In this document: piece by piece, positions 17,066 to 25,169 of the stretch
Layout: each line of letters begins with the position of its first letter
Numbering within the stretch: the first letter of the stretch is position 1
Source: Streptomyces canus
GTDB lineage: Bacteria > Actinomycetota > Actinomycetes > Streptomycetales > Streptomycetaceae
Reading direction: 5' to 3'
NCBI RefSeq assembly: GCF_030815415.1
Contig: NZ_JAUSWW010000001.1
Location: 2,728,001 to 2,792,000 of the forward strand
Length of the DNA: 64,000 bases
Translations under genes and position numbers: made by a program
The notes under the pieces: model-generated
Database searches by the model: none
What the model was told of the DNA's origin: nothing
Seen by the model: the letters and a program-made list of their open reading frames with translations, nothing else

Positions 17066-18043
17066 TCAAGTGCGCTGGTAGCGGCCGAAGAGAAACCCCT
17101 CCTCCTCCAGGAGGGACACCAGCGCGAACCGATGCGGAACCGCGACGGACGGTCCCCCGGCGATGCGCTGGGCAGCACCGGCGGTGAGCATCGGGGCGAC
17201 GGTCAGACAGAGTTCGTCGAGCACGCCGGCGGCCACGAACTGACCGAGCAGCCGCGGGCCGCCCTCGGTCAGCAGCCGGGTGAATCCGAGGTCCGCGAGA
17301 GCCCGTACGGCACGGGCGGGCTCCACGCCGACGCCGTCACCGGCGATCACGACCCGGGCGCCCGCCTTCTCCGCGGTGGCGACCCGATCGGGTGCGGCCG
17401 CCGCGCCGGTCAGGATCAGGGTGGGGACGAGGGGGGAGGTGAACAGCGGAAGGGAGAAGTCCAGCTCCAGACTGGCGCTGACCACCGCGATCACCGGCGC
17501 GGGTCCCTGCCCGGCCGCCTCCCGGCGCTCGGCGAACTCCGCACGCGCGCGTGCGGGCCGGTAACCCTCCTGGCGTACCGTTTCCGCGCCGACGACGACC
17601 ACGTCCGCCAGCCCCCTGAGCGTCCCGAAGATCCGCATGTCGGCCGCGGTGGAGATGGGCTGCGACTTCCCGTCGTGCTGAGCGGCACCGTCGAGCGTCG
17701 ACACCATGTTCGCCCGCAACCAGGCCACCGGCGCCCCGCCGGTCATGGTCTCGGGATAGGCGTAGGCCTCGGCCAGTTCGTCGAGGCTCCATTCCCGGTC
17801 GACGAGATCGGCGCCGGTCCCACCCAGAGCACGCACCGCTTCGCCCCCCTCTCCGACAGCACCGGACCCGTCCGCCCCGGGTACCCCACCGGAGCCTTCC
17901 GTCACAGCATCGTCGGTCCCGACAGTCCCACCGGCTCCACCACTCCCGGAGCTCTCGACCGCACCCCCCGCCCCCACGTCCCCGGGCCCACCGCCGGAGG
18001 CCCTCGTCGCTGTCTGGTCGGTCACAGGGAACAGGCGTCGCAT
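17066..18043 (-). CDS. RibD C-terminal-like reductase with Gly-rich N-terminal extension
   Basis: Predicted 325 aa. The C-terminal ~235 residues form a dihydrofolate-reductase-like RibD domain: WLRANMVSTLDGAAQHDGKS, VVVVGAETVRQEGYRPAR and LLTEGGPRLLGQFV are hallmark segments of NADPH-dependent reductases of pyrimidine-type substrates. No deaminase domain is attached, so a direct riboflavin role is unproven. Residues about 15-67 are a Gly/Ser-rich low-complexity extension. The start is at an ATG 38 bp from the divergent zapE start; no clear ribosome site is visible. Confidence 0.8.
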   Translation of the reverse strand: MRRLFPVTDQTATRASGGGPGDVGAGGAVESSGSGGAGGTVGTDDAVTEGSGGVPGADGSGAVGEGGEAVRALGGTGADLVDREWSLDELAEAYAYPETMTGGAPVAWLRANMVSTLDGAAQHDGKSQPISTAADMRIFGTLRGLADVVVVGAETVRQEGYRPARARAEFAERREAAGQGPAPVIAVVSASLELDFSLPLFTSPLVPTLILTGAAAAPDRVATAEKAGARVVIAGDGVGVEPARAVRALADLGFTRLLTEGGPRLLGQFVAAGVLDELCLTVAPMLTAGAAQRIAGGPSVAVPHRFALVSLLEEEGFLFGRYQRT

Positions 18044-18080
18044 GTCGTGCAGTGTGGCACGGCGCTTAGCATGGGGAACC

Positions 18081-19187
18081 GTGTCGTCCTCCACCGCCGC
18101 CTCCGGGATCAGCCCGATAGCAGACGCGGCTCCGATGTCCCTGTGTTCCCGTGAGCCGCATGTCCCCGCGGACCGGCTCGTCGCCGAGATGGTGCCGCCG
18201 CCGCGGTTCGACTCGGTGCGGTTCGGCACGTACATCCCGGACCCGAACCAGCCCAGCCAGTTCGAGGCCGTCCGGGTGCTGGAAGGCTTCGCCGGCGGAC
18301 TCGGCGGGGCGCATGCCGTCGGCGGCGGGAAACGCGGGCTCTTCGGGTTCGGGAAGGCCAAGGCGCCCAAGGTGCCGGCCGGCCCCCGCGGCGTCTACCT
18401 CGACGGCGGCTACGGCGTCGGCAAGACCCATCTGCTCGCCTCCCTCTGGCACGCCACCCCGGCGGAGCCCTCGCTCAAGGCGTTCGGCACCTTCGTCGAG
18501 CTGACCAACCTCGTGGGCGCCCTGGGCTTCCAGAAGACGGTCCAGACGCTCTCCGGCCACCGTCTCCTGTGCATCGACGAGTTCGAGCTCGACGACCCGG
18601 GCGACACCGTCCTCGTCTCCACCCTGCTCGGCAAGCTCGTCGACGCCGGTGTCGCCCTCGCCGCCACCTCCAACACCCTCCCCGGCAAGCTCGGCGAGGG
18701 CCGCTTCGCCGCGGCCGACTTCCTGCGCGAGATCCAGGGGCTCAGCGCCCACTTCCGGCCACTGCGCATCGACGGCGAGGACTACCGCCACCGCGGTCTG
18801 CCCGCGGCACCGGCCCCGTACTCCGAGGAACAGGTCACCAAGGCGGCGTACGCCACCGAGGGCTCCTCGCTCGACGGCTTCCCGCAACTCCTCGAGCACC
18901 TCGCCCGCGTCCACCCCAGCCGGTACGGAGCGCTGACCGATGGGCTGAAGGCGGTCTGCCTCACCGACGTACAGCCGATTCCGGACCAGTCCACCGCGCT
19001 GCGGCTCGTCGTCCTCGCGGACCGGCTGTACGACCGTGAGGTTCCGGTCCTCGCATCCGGACAGCCGTTCGATCAGCTGTTCAGCGAGGAGATGCTCAAC
19101 GGCGGGTACCGCAAGAAGTACTTCCGGGCCATCTCCCGGCTCACCGCACTGGCCCGCGACGGCAAAGGGCTCGTCACGCCCGCCTAA
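18081..19187 (+). CDS. zapE: ZapE/AFG1-like ATPase
   Basis: Predicted 368 aa from the GTG giving VSSSTAASG; upstream in-frame starts are less likely because they would overlap the divergent gene. Walker A is GGYGVGKTH (about 108-116) and Walker B LLCIDEFEL (about 162-170), both in the AFG1-family form. In E. coli ZapE affects division-ring stability; in mitochondria AFG1 assists respiratory-complex quality control. A loop GGGKRGLFGFGKAKAPK sits before the P-loop and is low in complexity. Cytoplasmic. Confidence 0.88.
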   Translation: MSSSTAASGISPIADAAPMSLCSREPHVPADRLVAEMVPPPRFDSVRFGTYIPDPNQPSQFEAVRVLEGFAGGLGGAHAVGGGKRGLFGFGKAKAPKVPAGPRGVYLDGGYGVGKTHLLASLWHATPAEPSLKAFGTFVELTNLVGALGFQKTVQTLSGHRLLCIDEFELDDPGDTVLVSTLLGKLVDAGVALAATSNTLPGKLGEGRFAAADFLREIQGLSAHFRPLRIDGEDYRHRGLPAAPAPYSEEQVTKAAYATEGSSLDGFPQLLEHLARVHPSRYGALTDGLKAVCLTDVQPIPDQSTALRLVVLADRLYDREVPVLASGQPFDQLFSEEMLNGGYRKKYFRAISRLTALARDGKGLVTPA

Positions 19188-19268
19188 ACGGTGAACTCTC
19201 GCAGGTCAAGGGCTGGTTCCCGCCACCGGACCTACGCTTTTCAGGCTCTCTTCAGCTCGAAACGTTAA

Positions 19269-19300
19269 GTTAACCCTGCAAACAACTTTGCAGGGTTAAC
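19269..19300. terminator. Perfect 14-bp inverted repeat, terminator-like
   Basis: GTTAACCCTGCAAA and its exact complement flank the 4-nt loop CAAC. It lies 82 bp after the zapE stop. It is unusually AT-rich for this genome and has only a short T-rich flank (GTGTTTCTT), so it could equally be an operator for the carbonic-anhydrase unit. The rest of the 396-bp interval 19188-19583 holds the small frame listed next and a TTGACC at 19318. Confidence 0.55.
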
Positions 19301-19370
19301 GTGTTTCTTGACCAGGCATTGACCATGTCTTGGCAAGCACGTGAGCCGTGAATTACCGGGAGGGGGACGC

Positions 19371-19514
19371 ATGTTGCGGGACAAACCGATACGGATCGGG
19401 ATCTCCACCCCTGCCGTGAGTCCACTCCCGCTCACCCTCTTCGCTATCACGGCACCGTTCGCGACCGCGCACACAGCCAGTGAGGCTTCGACCAGAGCTC
19501 TGCCTCACAGATAA
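19371..19514 (+). CDS. Possible 47-aa small protein upstream of the carbonic anhydrase
   Basis: An ATG follows GGGAGGGGG with 5-nt spacing, a strong ribosome site for this region. The frame has a basic start (MLRDKPIRIG), a moderately hydrophobic middle (PLPLTLFAITAPFATAH) and a basic end (STRALPHR), so it may be a small membrane or exported peptide or a leader peptide. It uses ATA, AAA and AGA, rare in this genome. It ends 69 bp before the carbonic anhydrase start. There is no recognised family. Confidence 0.4.
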   Translation: MLRDKPIRIGISTPAVSPLPLTLFAITAPFATAHTASEASTRALPHR

Positions 19515-19583
19515 CGGCAGTACCCCCCCACCTGTCATGTACGTCCGACGCGCCGTTGCAGGCGCGCCAGGAGGAGTCACCAC

Positions 19584-20162
19584 ATGCAGCCCCTCATCGA
19601 CAACGCCCGTCTGTTCGGACAGCGCCCTGAGGAGTTCGCCAGACTCGCAGAAGGCCAGTCCCCTCAGGTCCTGTTCATCACCTGCTCCGACTCCAGGGTC
19701 GTCCCGGCCCTGATCACGGGCGCAGGCCCCGGCGAGCTCTTCGAGCTGCGCACCGCCGGCAACATCGTCCCGCCGTACACCTCCGAGCACCCCACCAGCG
19801 AGGCGGCCACCATCGAGTACGCCGTAGAAGTGCTCGGCGTCAGCGACATCGTGGTCTGCGGCCACTCGCACTGCGGCGCCGTCGGTGCCATGGTGCGCGA
19901 CGACGACCTGACCGCCGTACCCGCCGTGCGCGACTGGCTCGCGCACGCCGCGCCGCGCCCCTCGGGAGCGCCCGAGGATCCGTGCGTCGCCGAGGGCGTG
20001 CAGAGCCACGTCCTGACGCAGCTGCTGCGGCTGCGCTCCTACCCGTTCATCGAAAAGAAGTTGACTGACCGTCAACTCACGCTCCGCGCCTGGTACTACG
20101 AGGTCCACACCGGCGCCGTGCGGGAACACCGCGCGGACACCGACACGTTCGAAGCGCTGTGA
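19584..20162 (+). CDS. Beta-class carbonic anhydrase
   Basis: Predicted 192 aa. It interconverts CO2 and bicarbonate. Zinc ligands are visible: Cys34 in CSDSR (with the Asp36/Arg38 dyad) and His94/Cys97 in GHSHCG. The length fits the short beta class. The start follows AGGAG in the upstream CCAGGAGGAGTC. The stop overlaps the GTG of the SulP transporter (GTGA), a pairing seen in many bacteria and thought to couple bicarbonate transport with hydration. Confidence 0.95.
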   Translation: MQPLIDNARLFGQRPEEFARLAEGQSPQVLFITCSDSRVVPALITGAGPGELFELRTAGNIVPPYTSEHPTSEAATIEYAVEVLGVSDIVVCGHSHCGAVGAMVRDDDLTAVPAVRDWLAHAAPRPSGAPEDPCVAEGVQSHVLTQLLRLRSYPFIEKKLTDRQLTLRAWYYEVHTGAVREHRADTDTFEAL

Positions 20163-21652
20163 TCGCGATGATGACCAAATACCCTCACCTGCGGCAGGAC
20201 TTCGCCGCCTCCCTGGTCGTCTTCCTGGTCGCGCTCCCGCTGTGCGTGGGCGTCGCCGTCGCCTCCGGCGTGCCGGCCGAGGTCGGACTTGTCACCGGCA
20301 TCGTGGGCGGCATCGTCACCGGTCTCATGCGCGGCAGCAGCCTCCAGGTCTCCGGACCGGCGGCGGGTATGACCGTGCTGGTCTTCGAGGCGGTCCAGGA
20401 GTTCGGGCTGCCCGTGCTCGGCGTGATCGTGCTGGCCACGGGCGTGCTCCAGATCCTCATGGGCACCCTGAAGCTGGGCCGCTGGTTCCGGGCCATCTCG
20501 GTCTCCGTCGTCGAGGGCATGCTCGCCGGCATCGGCCTCGTGCTGATCGCCGGACAGCTGTACGCGATGGCCGACGCCGAGGCGCCCGCCTCGGGCCTCG
20601 GGAAGATAGCCGGGCTGCCCGGCGCGCTCGCGGACACCGTCGGGAACACCGGGGCGCTGGCCTCGCTCGGACTCGGCGTCGGCACCATCGCCGTCCTCGT
20701 GCTGTGGAAGCGCATGCCGGCGAAGGTGCGCACCGTGCCCGGCCCGCTCGCCGCGGTCGGTCTGGCCACGCTCGCCGCTCTGGCGTTCTCCATGCCGGTG
20801 GCGACCGTCGAGGTGCAAGGGCTGCTGGGCTCCATCCAGCCACCGTCCTTCACCGCCTTCGGTGAGCTCGCGAACATCGGTGTGCTCGCCACGATCGTCG
20901 CGTTCACCCTGATCGCGTCCGCCGAGTCGCTGTTCAGCGCGGCGGCGGTGGACCGGCTGCACGACGGGCCGCGCACCGCCTACGACAAGGAACTGGTCGC
21001 GCAGGGCACGGGCAACGCGCTGTGCGGTGTGCTCGGCGCGCTGCCGATGACCGCGGTGATCGTGCGCAGTGCGGCGAACGTCCAGGCGGGCGCGAAGACC
21101 AAGGCGTCCCGGGTCATGCACGGCGTATGGCTGCTGCTGTTCGCGGCGCTGCTGCCGGGTGCCCTCGCCTACATCCCGATCCCGGCGCTCGCGGGCATCC
21201 TGGTCTACTCCGGAGCCAAGCTGATCCCCGTCCGGGAGATCGTGTCGCTGTGGCGCGAGCACCGCGGTGAGGCGCTGATCCTGGTGATCACGGCCGTGGC
21301 GATCGTCGCGGTCAGCATGTTCGAGGGCGTCCTCATCGGCCTCGCGCTGGCCGTCGCCAAGACCGCCTGGGAGGCCTCGCACCTGAAGCTGGAGGTCGTG
21401 GACAAGGGCGCCGGACCCGTCCAGGCGCATCTGTCGGGCAACGCGACCTTCCTGCGGCTGCCGAAGATCCTCGACAGCCTGGAGTCCCTGCCGCAGGACC
21501 GCCCGGTGGAGCTGGACCTGTCCGGTCTGCACCACCTGGACCACGCCTGCCGCACGGCGCTGGAGAACTGGGCCGAGCGGCACAGCGCGGTCGGCACGGA
21601 GCCGGTGCGGGTCACCGCGCAGACGGAGCCGGTGCGGGTCACCGCGCAGTAG
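20159..21652 (+). CDS. SulP-family anion (bicarbonate/sulfate) transporter
   Basis: Predicted 497 aa from the GTG overlapping the carbonic-anhydrase stop; an ATG at 20171 is an alternative. About 10-12 membrane segments are evident, including the SulP signature-like LQVSGPAAGMTVLVFEAV. A C-terminal STAS domain follows (VELDLSGLHHLDHACRTALENW). Coupling to a beta-carbonic anhydrase suggests bicarbonate rather than sulfate transport. The extreme C-terminus is a perfect duplication TEPVRVTAQTEPVRVTAQ. Confidence 0.9.
   Translation: MIAMMTKYPHLRQDFAASLVVFLVALPLCVGVAVASGVPAEVGLVTGIVGGIVTGLMRGSSLQVSGPAAGMTVLVFEAVQEFGLPVLGVIVLATGVLQILMGTLKLGRWFRAISVSVVEGMLAGIGLVLIAGQLYAMADAEAPASGLGKIAGLPGALADTVGNTGALASLGLGVGTIAVLVLWKRMPAKVRTVPGPLAAVGLATLAALAFSMPVATVEVQGLLGSIQPPSFTAFGELANIGVLATIVAFTLIASAESLFSAAAVDRLHDGPRTAYDKELVAQGTGNALCGVLGALPMTAVIVRSAANVQAGAKTKASRVMHGVWLLLFAALLPGALAYIPIPALAGILVYSGAKLIPVREIVSLWREHRGEALILVITAVAIVAVSMFEGVLIGLALAVAKTAWEASHLKLEVVDKGAGPVQAHLSGNATFLRLPKILDSLESLPQDRPVELDLSGLHHLDHACRTALENWAERHSAVGTEPVRVTAQTEPVRVTAQ
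21596..21649 (+). repeat. Perfect 27-bp tandem duplication at the SulP 3' end
   Basis: Two identical 27-bp units (21596-21622 and 21623-21649) encode TEPVRVTAQ twice, immediately before the TAG stop. Identity without third-position drift points to a recent duplication. Confidence 0.95.
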
Positions 21653-21672
21653 GACGCAGCACGCGATCCACC

Positions 21673-21710
21673 CCTGGTGCCTGGTCCGTAGCCTCGGACC
21701 AGGCACCAGG
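21673..21710. terminator. Strong hairpin terminator after the SulP gene
   Basis: A perfect 16-bp stem (left arm CCTGGTGCCTGGTCCG, loop TAGCCT) starts 20 bp after the stop. No T-run follows, which is common for terminators of this GC content. Confidence 0.85.
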
Positions 21711-21759
21711 CATATCGTTGCAGGAGCGGACAAACAGGCCTCTCAGTGAGGGGGTCGTC

Positions 21760-22536
21760 ATGCTCCAGGAGCTCCTGACCGTGGCCGCGGCAGCCGGTTC
21801 CGCCGGCGTGGTCTATGTCGCCGCCGGGGCGCGGGTCGTCAAGCAGTACGAGCGCGGGGTGGTCTTCCGGCTCGGGCGGCTGGCGGACGGCGTGCGGGCG
21901 CCCGGGTTCACGATGGTGGTCCCGTTCGTGGACCGGATGCACAAGGTCAACATGCAGATCGTCACGCTGCCGGTCCCGGCCCAGGAAGGCATCACCCGGG
22001 ACAACGTGACGGTGCGGGTGGACGCGGTCGTCTACTTCCGGGTGATCGACGCGGCGAACGCGCTCGTGAAGGTCGAGGACTACAAGTTCGCCGTCTCCCA
22101 GATGGCGCAGACGTCCCTGCGCTCGATCATCGGCAAGAGCGAACTGGACGACCTGCTCTCCAACCGCGAGAAGCTCAACGAGGGCCTGGAGCTGATGATC
22201 GACAGCCCGGCCGTCGGCTGGGGCGTGCAGGTGGACCGGGTGGAGATCAAGGACGTGTCGCTGCCGGACGCGATGAAGCGCTCCATGGCCCGGCAGGCGG
22301 AGGCCGACCGCGAGCGCCGCGCCCGGATCATCAACGCGGACGCCGAACTCCAGGCGTCGAAGAAGCTCGCCGAGGCCGCGAAGGAGATGTCCGAGCAGCC
22401 GGCCGCGCTCCAGCTGCGGTTGCTCCAGACGGTGGTGGCGGTGGCCGCCGAGAAGAACTCCACCCTGGTCCTCCCCTTCCCGGTGGAGCTGCTGCGCTTC
22501 CTGGAGAGGGCCCAGGAGCACCCCACCGACCGGTGA
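21760..22536 (+). CDS. SPFH/band-7 (stomatin/slipin-like) membrane protein
   Basis: Predicted 258 aa from an ATG with GAGGGGG upstream; a longer frame begins 42 bp earlier. There is one N-terminal membrane segment (LLTVAAAAGSAGVVYVAA). The SPFH domain follows: YERGVVFRLGRLADGVRAPG, VRVDAVVYFRVIDA and SMARQAEADRERRARIINA, the last being the characteristic helical arm that drives oligomerisation. Slipins form membrane-microdomain scaffolds, often with an NfeD partner; no NfeD gene is adjacent here. Confidence 0.9.
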   Translation: MLQELLTVAAAAGSAGVVYVAAGARVVKQYERGVVFRLGRLADGVRAPGFTMVVPFVDRMHKVNMQIVTLPVPAQEGITRDNVTVRVDAVVYFRVIDAANALVKVEDYKFAVSQMAQTSLRSIIGKSELDDLLSNREKLNEGLELMIDSPAVGWGVQVDRVEIKDVSLPDAMKRSMARQAEADRERRARIINADAELQASKKLAEAAKEMSEQPAALQLRLLQTVVAVAAEKNSTLVLPFPVELLRFLERAQEHPTDR

Positions 22537-22626
22537 CACCTCTACGCGCGTGGTTCCCCGAGCCCGCGCCAGGTGATAGACACAGCGGCGTCACATCCTG
22601 TCCGCCAGCAGGAAGGTTGCTGCTCC

Positions 22627-24003
22627 ATGTCCGCAACACGACGTCAGGTGCTCGCCCGCTCCGGCGCCTTGGGGGCGGGAATCGCCTTCACCGGCGCCCT
22701 CTCCGAGCTCTTCACGGGCACCGCCGCCGCGCAGAACCTCGGCCACACCGGCTACGGCCCGCTCGTCCCCGACCCGAACGGCCTGCTCGATCTGCCGGAA
22801 GGTTTCCGCTACAAGGTGCTCTCCCGTGAGGGCGACCAGCTCCGCTCCGGTGAGGGCCAGGTCCCCTCCAACCACGACGGCATGGCCGCGTTCGCCGGCA
22901 GACACGGCGGTGCTCGCCTCGTACACCTGGTCCGCAACCACGAGAACCGCGTCACCGGCAGGATCCCCGTCCCGACGATCGAGGGCCTCACCTACGACCC
23001 GATGGGCAAGGGCGGCTGTACGGCCCTGACGCTCGACGGCCGCAACAACGTCCTGTCCGAGCGGGTCGCCATCGCCGGCACCGCCGTCAACTGCGCGGGC
23101 GGGCCCACCCCTTGGGGCACCTGGCTGACCTGCGAGGAGACCGAGGACAAGGCCGGCACCAACGGCTACACCAAGGACCACGGCTTCATCTTCGAGGTCG
23201 ACGGCGCCGACCCGCGCCGCTCCGGAGCGGTCCCGCTGACCGCGATGGGCCGCTTCCAGCACGAGGCGATCGCCGTCGACCCCCAGCGGGGCATCGTCTA
23301 CGAGACCGAGGACGCCTTCCTCAAGCCGTTCGGCCTCTTCTACCGCTTCCTGCCGAACAAGCCGCTGGGCGGTCTGGGTTCGCTGCGCGCGGGCGGAAAG
23401 CTCCAGGCGATGCGCGTGCCCGGAGTACCGGACCTGTCCTCGATCCAGGAGACGGGCGCGTGCTTCGAGGGCGTCGAGTGGGTCGACGTACCGGACCCGC
23501 TGGCCGCCCAGACCCCCATCCGCCTCCAGGACTTCGGCCCGAAGGGCATCACGCACGCCCAGAAGCTGGAGGGCTGCTACTGGGGCGGCCGGTGCGTGTA
23601 CTTCGTGTCGTCCTTCGCCCACAGCGCGGAGGGCTCGGCCGCGGACCACTTCGGCCAGATCTGGCGCTACGACCCGTCATCGCACCGTCTGACCCTGGTG
23701 ATCGTCTTCGGCCCGGACACCGACGTCCAGCTGCCCGGCGAGTCCCCCGACAACATCTGCCTCGCCCCCAGCGGTGGCCTGATGGTCTGCGAGGACGGCA
23801 ACGGCGCACAGCACGTGTACGGCGTCACGCGCCGGGGCGAGGTGTACGCGATGGCCCGAAACGCGCAGAACATCGGGACCCCCGAGGCGCCGGAATGGGG
23901 CGAGTTCGCGGGGGTCACCTTCTCCCCCGACGGCGACACGATGTACGTCAACTGCTACACGCCCGGGACGACGTTCGCGGTGACGGGGCCCTGGCGCAGG
24001 TAG
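22627..24003 (+). CDS. Tat-exported PhoX-like phosphatase (DUF839)
   Basis: Predicted 458 aa; the ATG follows AGGAAGG. A twin-arginine signal is present (TRRQVLARSGALGAG...TGTAAA), so it should be exported folded. The mature part has the beta-propeller pattern of PhoX/DUF839: RNHENRV, CAGGPTPWGTWLTCEET, RFQHEAIAVD, SPDNICLAP and GVTFSPDGDTMYVNC. PhoX enzymes are Ca/Fe-dependent alkaline phosphatases; activity here is inferred from family. A terminator-like hairpin follows 9 bp after the stop. Confidence 0.87.
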   Translation: MSATRRQVLARSGALGAGIAFTGALSELFTGTAAAQNLGHTGYGPLVPDPNGLLDLPEGFRYKVLSREGDQLRSGEGQVPSNHDGMAAFAGRHGGARLVHLVRNHENRVTGRIPVPTIEGLTYDPMGKGGCTALTLDGRNNVLSERVAIAGTAVNCAGGPTPWGTWLTCEETEDKAGTNGYTKDHGFIFEVDGADPRRSGAVPLTAMGRFQHEAIAVDPQRGIVYETEDAFLKPFGLFYRFLPNKPLGGLGSLRAGGKLQAMRVPGVPDLSSIQETGACFEGVEWVDVPDPLAAQTPIRLQDFGPKGITHAQKLEGCYWGGRCVYFVSSFAHSAEGSAADHFGQIWRYDPSSHRLTLVIVFGPDTDVQLPGESPDNICLAPSGGLMVCEDGNGAQHVYGVTRRGEVYAMARNAQNIGTPEAPEWGEFAGVTFSPDGDTMYVNCYTPGTTFAVTGPWRR

Positions 24004-24012
24004 GGCCCCCGT

Positions 24013-24039
24013 GCCGGGAGGCGGGCCCCGCCTCCCGGC
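24013..24039. terminator. Hairpin terminator after the PhoX-like gene
   Basis: A perfect 10-bp stem GCCGGGAGGC pairs with GCCTCCCGGC across the loop GGGCCCC, shortly after the stop codon. Confidence 0.75.
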
Positions 24040-24128
24040 GCATGATCGAGGCACGACCGGAGCAGGCGAGCGGCGCGTGAGCGGCCGCAATCCGAGATGT
24101 GCCCGATTCATCCCGTTATGTTCATTCG

Positions 24129-24971
24129 GTGATCATTCGAGTACGACAAGTGGCGGCCGCCTGCGCACTCGGCGCCGCGCTCACCGCCTGCACCGCCGCC
24201 CCCGAGGCACCCCGCGCCGCCCGTCCGGCCCCCTCCGCCCCCGCCGTGTCCTCCCGGCCCCCGACCCTCGCCCCGGGCCCCGCCGGGCTCACCCCCGTTT
24301 TCAAGAACGGCCCCCGCGCGCACGCCAGGACGGTCGCGCTCACCTTCGACGCCGACATGACCGCGGCCCAGGGGCCCCGGGCGGCGGCCGGCGAGCGCTT
24401 CGACAATCCGCGGCTCATCGCGGCACTGCGGGCGCTGAAGGTGCCGGCCACCGTGTTCATGACGGGGCGGTGGGCCGAGGAGTACCCGACCCAGGCGCGG
24501 TCGATCGGACGGGACCCGCTCTTCGAGGTGGCGAACCACTCGTACAGCCACTACGCCTTCACCGGCGACTGCTACGGGCTGCCGACGGTCTCGCGGGACC
24601 GCATGCGGGCCGATGTCGAGCACGCGTACGCCGCCTTCCGGAAGGCGGGCGTCCCGGACGCGCGACCCTACTTCCGTTTCCCCGGCGGCTGCTACGACCG
24701 CGAGGCCCTCAAAGCGCTCACTCCGGCCGGTGTCACCGCCGTGCAGTGGGACGTGGTCAGCGGGGACGCCTTCGCGACGGACGCGGACGCGGTGGCCCGG
24801 CAGGTGCTGGACGGGGTCCGGCCCGGTTCCGTGGTCGTCATGCACTGCACCCGCAGCGCCGCCCCGACGACCGAGCGGGCCGTACGGACGATCGTGCCGG
24901 AGCTGCGGGCGAAGGGGTACCGCTTCGTGAAGGTGTCCGAGCTGATCGGGGCCACGGGTGGACGGCGCTGA
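24129..24971 (+). CDS. NodB-type polysaccharide deacetylase lipoprotein
   Basis: Predicted 280 aa from a GTG (VIIRVRQVAAACALG) that gives a compact lipoprotein signal with lipobox LTAC; a GTG 30 bp upstream is possible. After a Pro/Ala-rich linker comes the NodB domain: TFDADMT (catalytic Asp), HSYSHYAF (zinc HxxxH), RFPGGCYD and VVMHC. The family removes N- or O-acetyl groups from peptidoglycan, chitin or xylan. Membrane-anchored and extracellular. The substrate is not readable. Confidence 0.85.
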   Translation: MIIRVRQVAAACALGAALTACTAAPEAPRAARPAPSAPAVSSRPPTLAPGPAGLTPVFKNGPRAHARTVALTFDADMTAAQGPRAAAGERFDNPRLIAALRALKVPATVFMTGRWAEEYPTQARSIGRDPLFEVANHSYSHYAFTGDCYGLPTVSRDRMRADVEHAYAAFRKAGVPDARPYFRFPGGCYDREALKALTPAGVTAVQWDVVSGDAFATDADAVARQVLDGVRPGSVVVMHCTRSAAPTTERAVRTIVPELRAKGYRFVKVSELIGATGGRR

Positions 24972-24989
24972 GCGCCCTACGCTGGAGGC

Positions 24990-25169
24990 ATGAGCGACGA
25001 CTACTGCACCATCAGAGACGTGCCGAAGCCACCCGTCGCCGACGGCCCGCCGTACGCGGAGTGCGTGCTGTGCCGCAAGCCGACGGAGTACCCGGAGTCG
25101 TACAAGGGGATCACGATGTGCCCGGTGTGCGAGTGGCAGGAGGCCCAGCGGACCGCCTGCTCAGGGTGA
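24990..25169 (+). CDS. Small zinc-ribbon-like protein (two CxxC pairs)
   Basis: Predicted 59 aa: MSDDYCTIRDVPKPP, then two CxxC pairs (ECVLC and MCPVC) about 25 residues apart, the spacing of a small zinc ribbon. GGAGG lies only 1 nt before the ATG, so the initiation site is unusual. It begins 18 bp after the deacetylase stop and overlaps the end of the convergent ABC permease by 9 bp. It is small, acidic and cytoplasmic; function unknown. Confidence 0.65.
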   Translation: MSDDYCTIRDVPKPPVADGPPYAECVLCRKPTEYPESYKGITMCPVCEWQEAQRTACSG

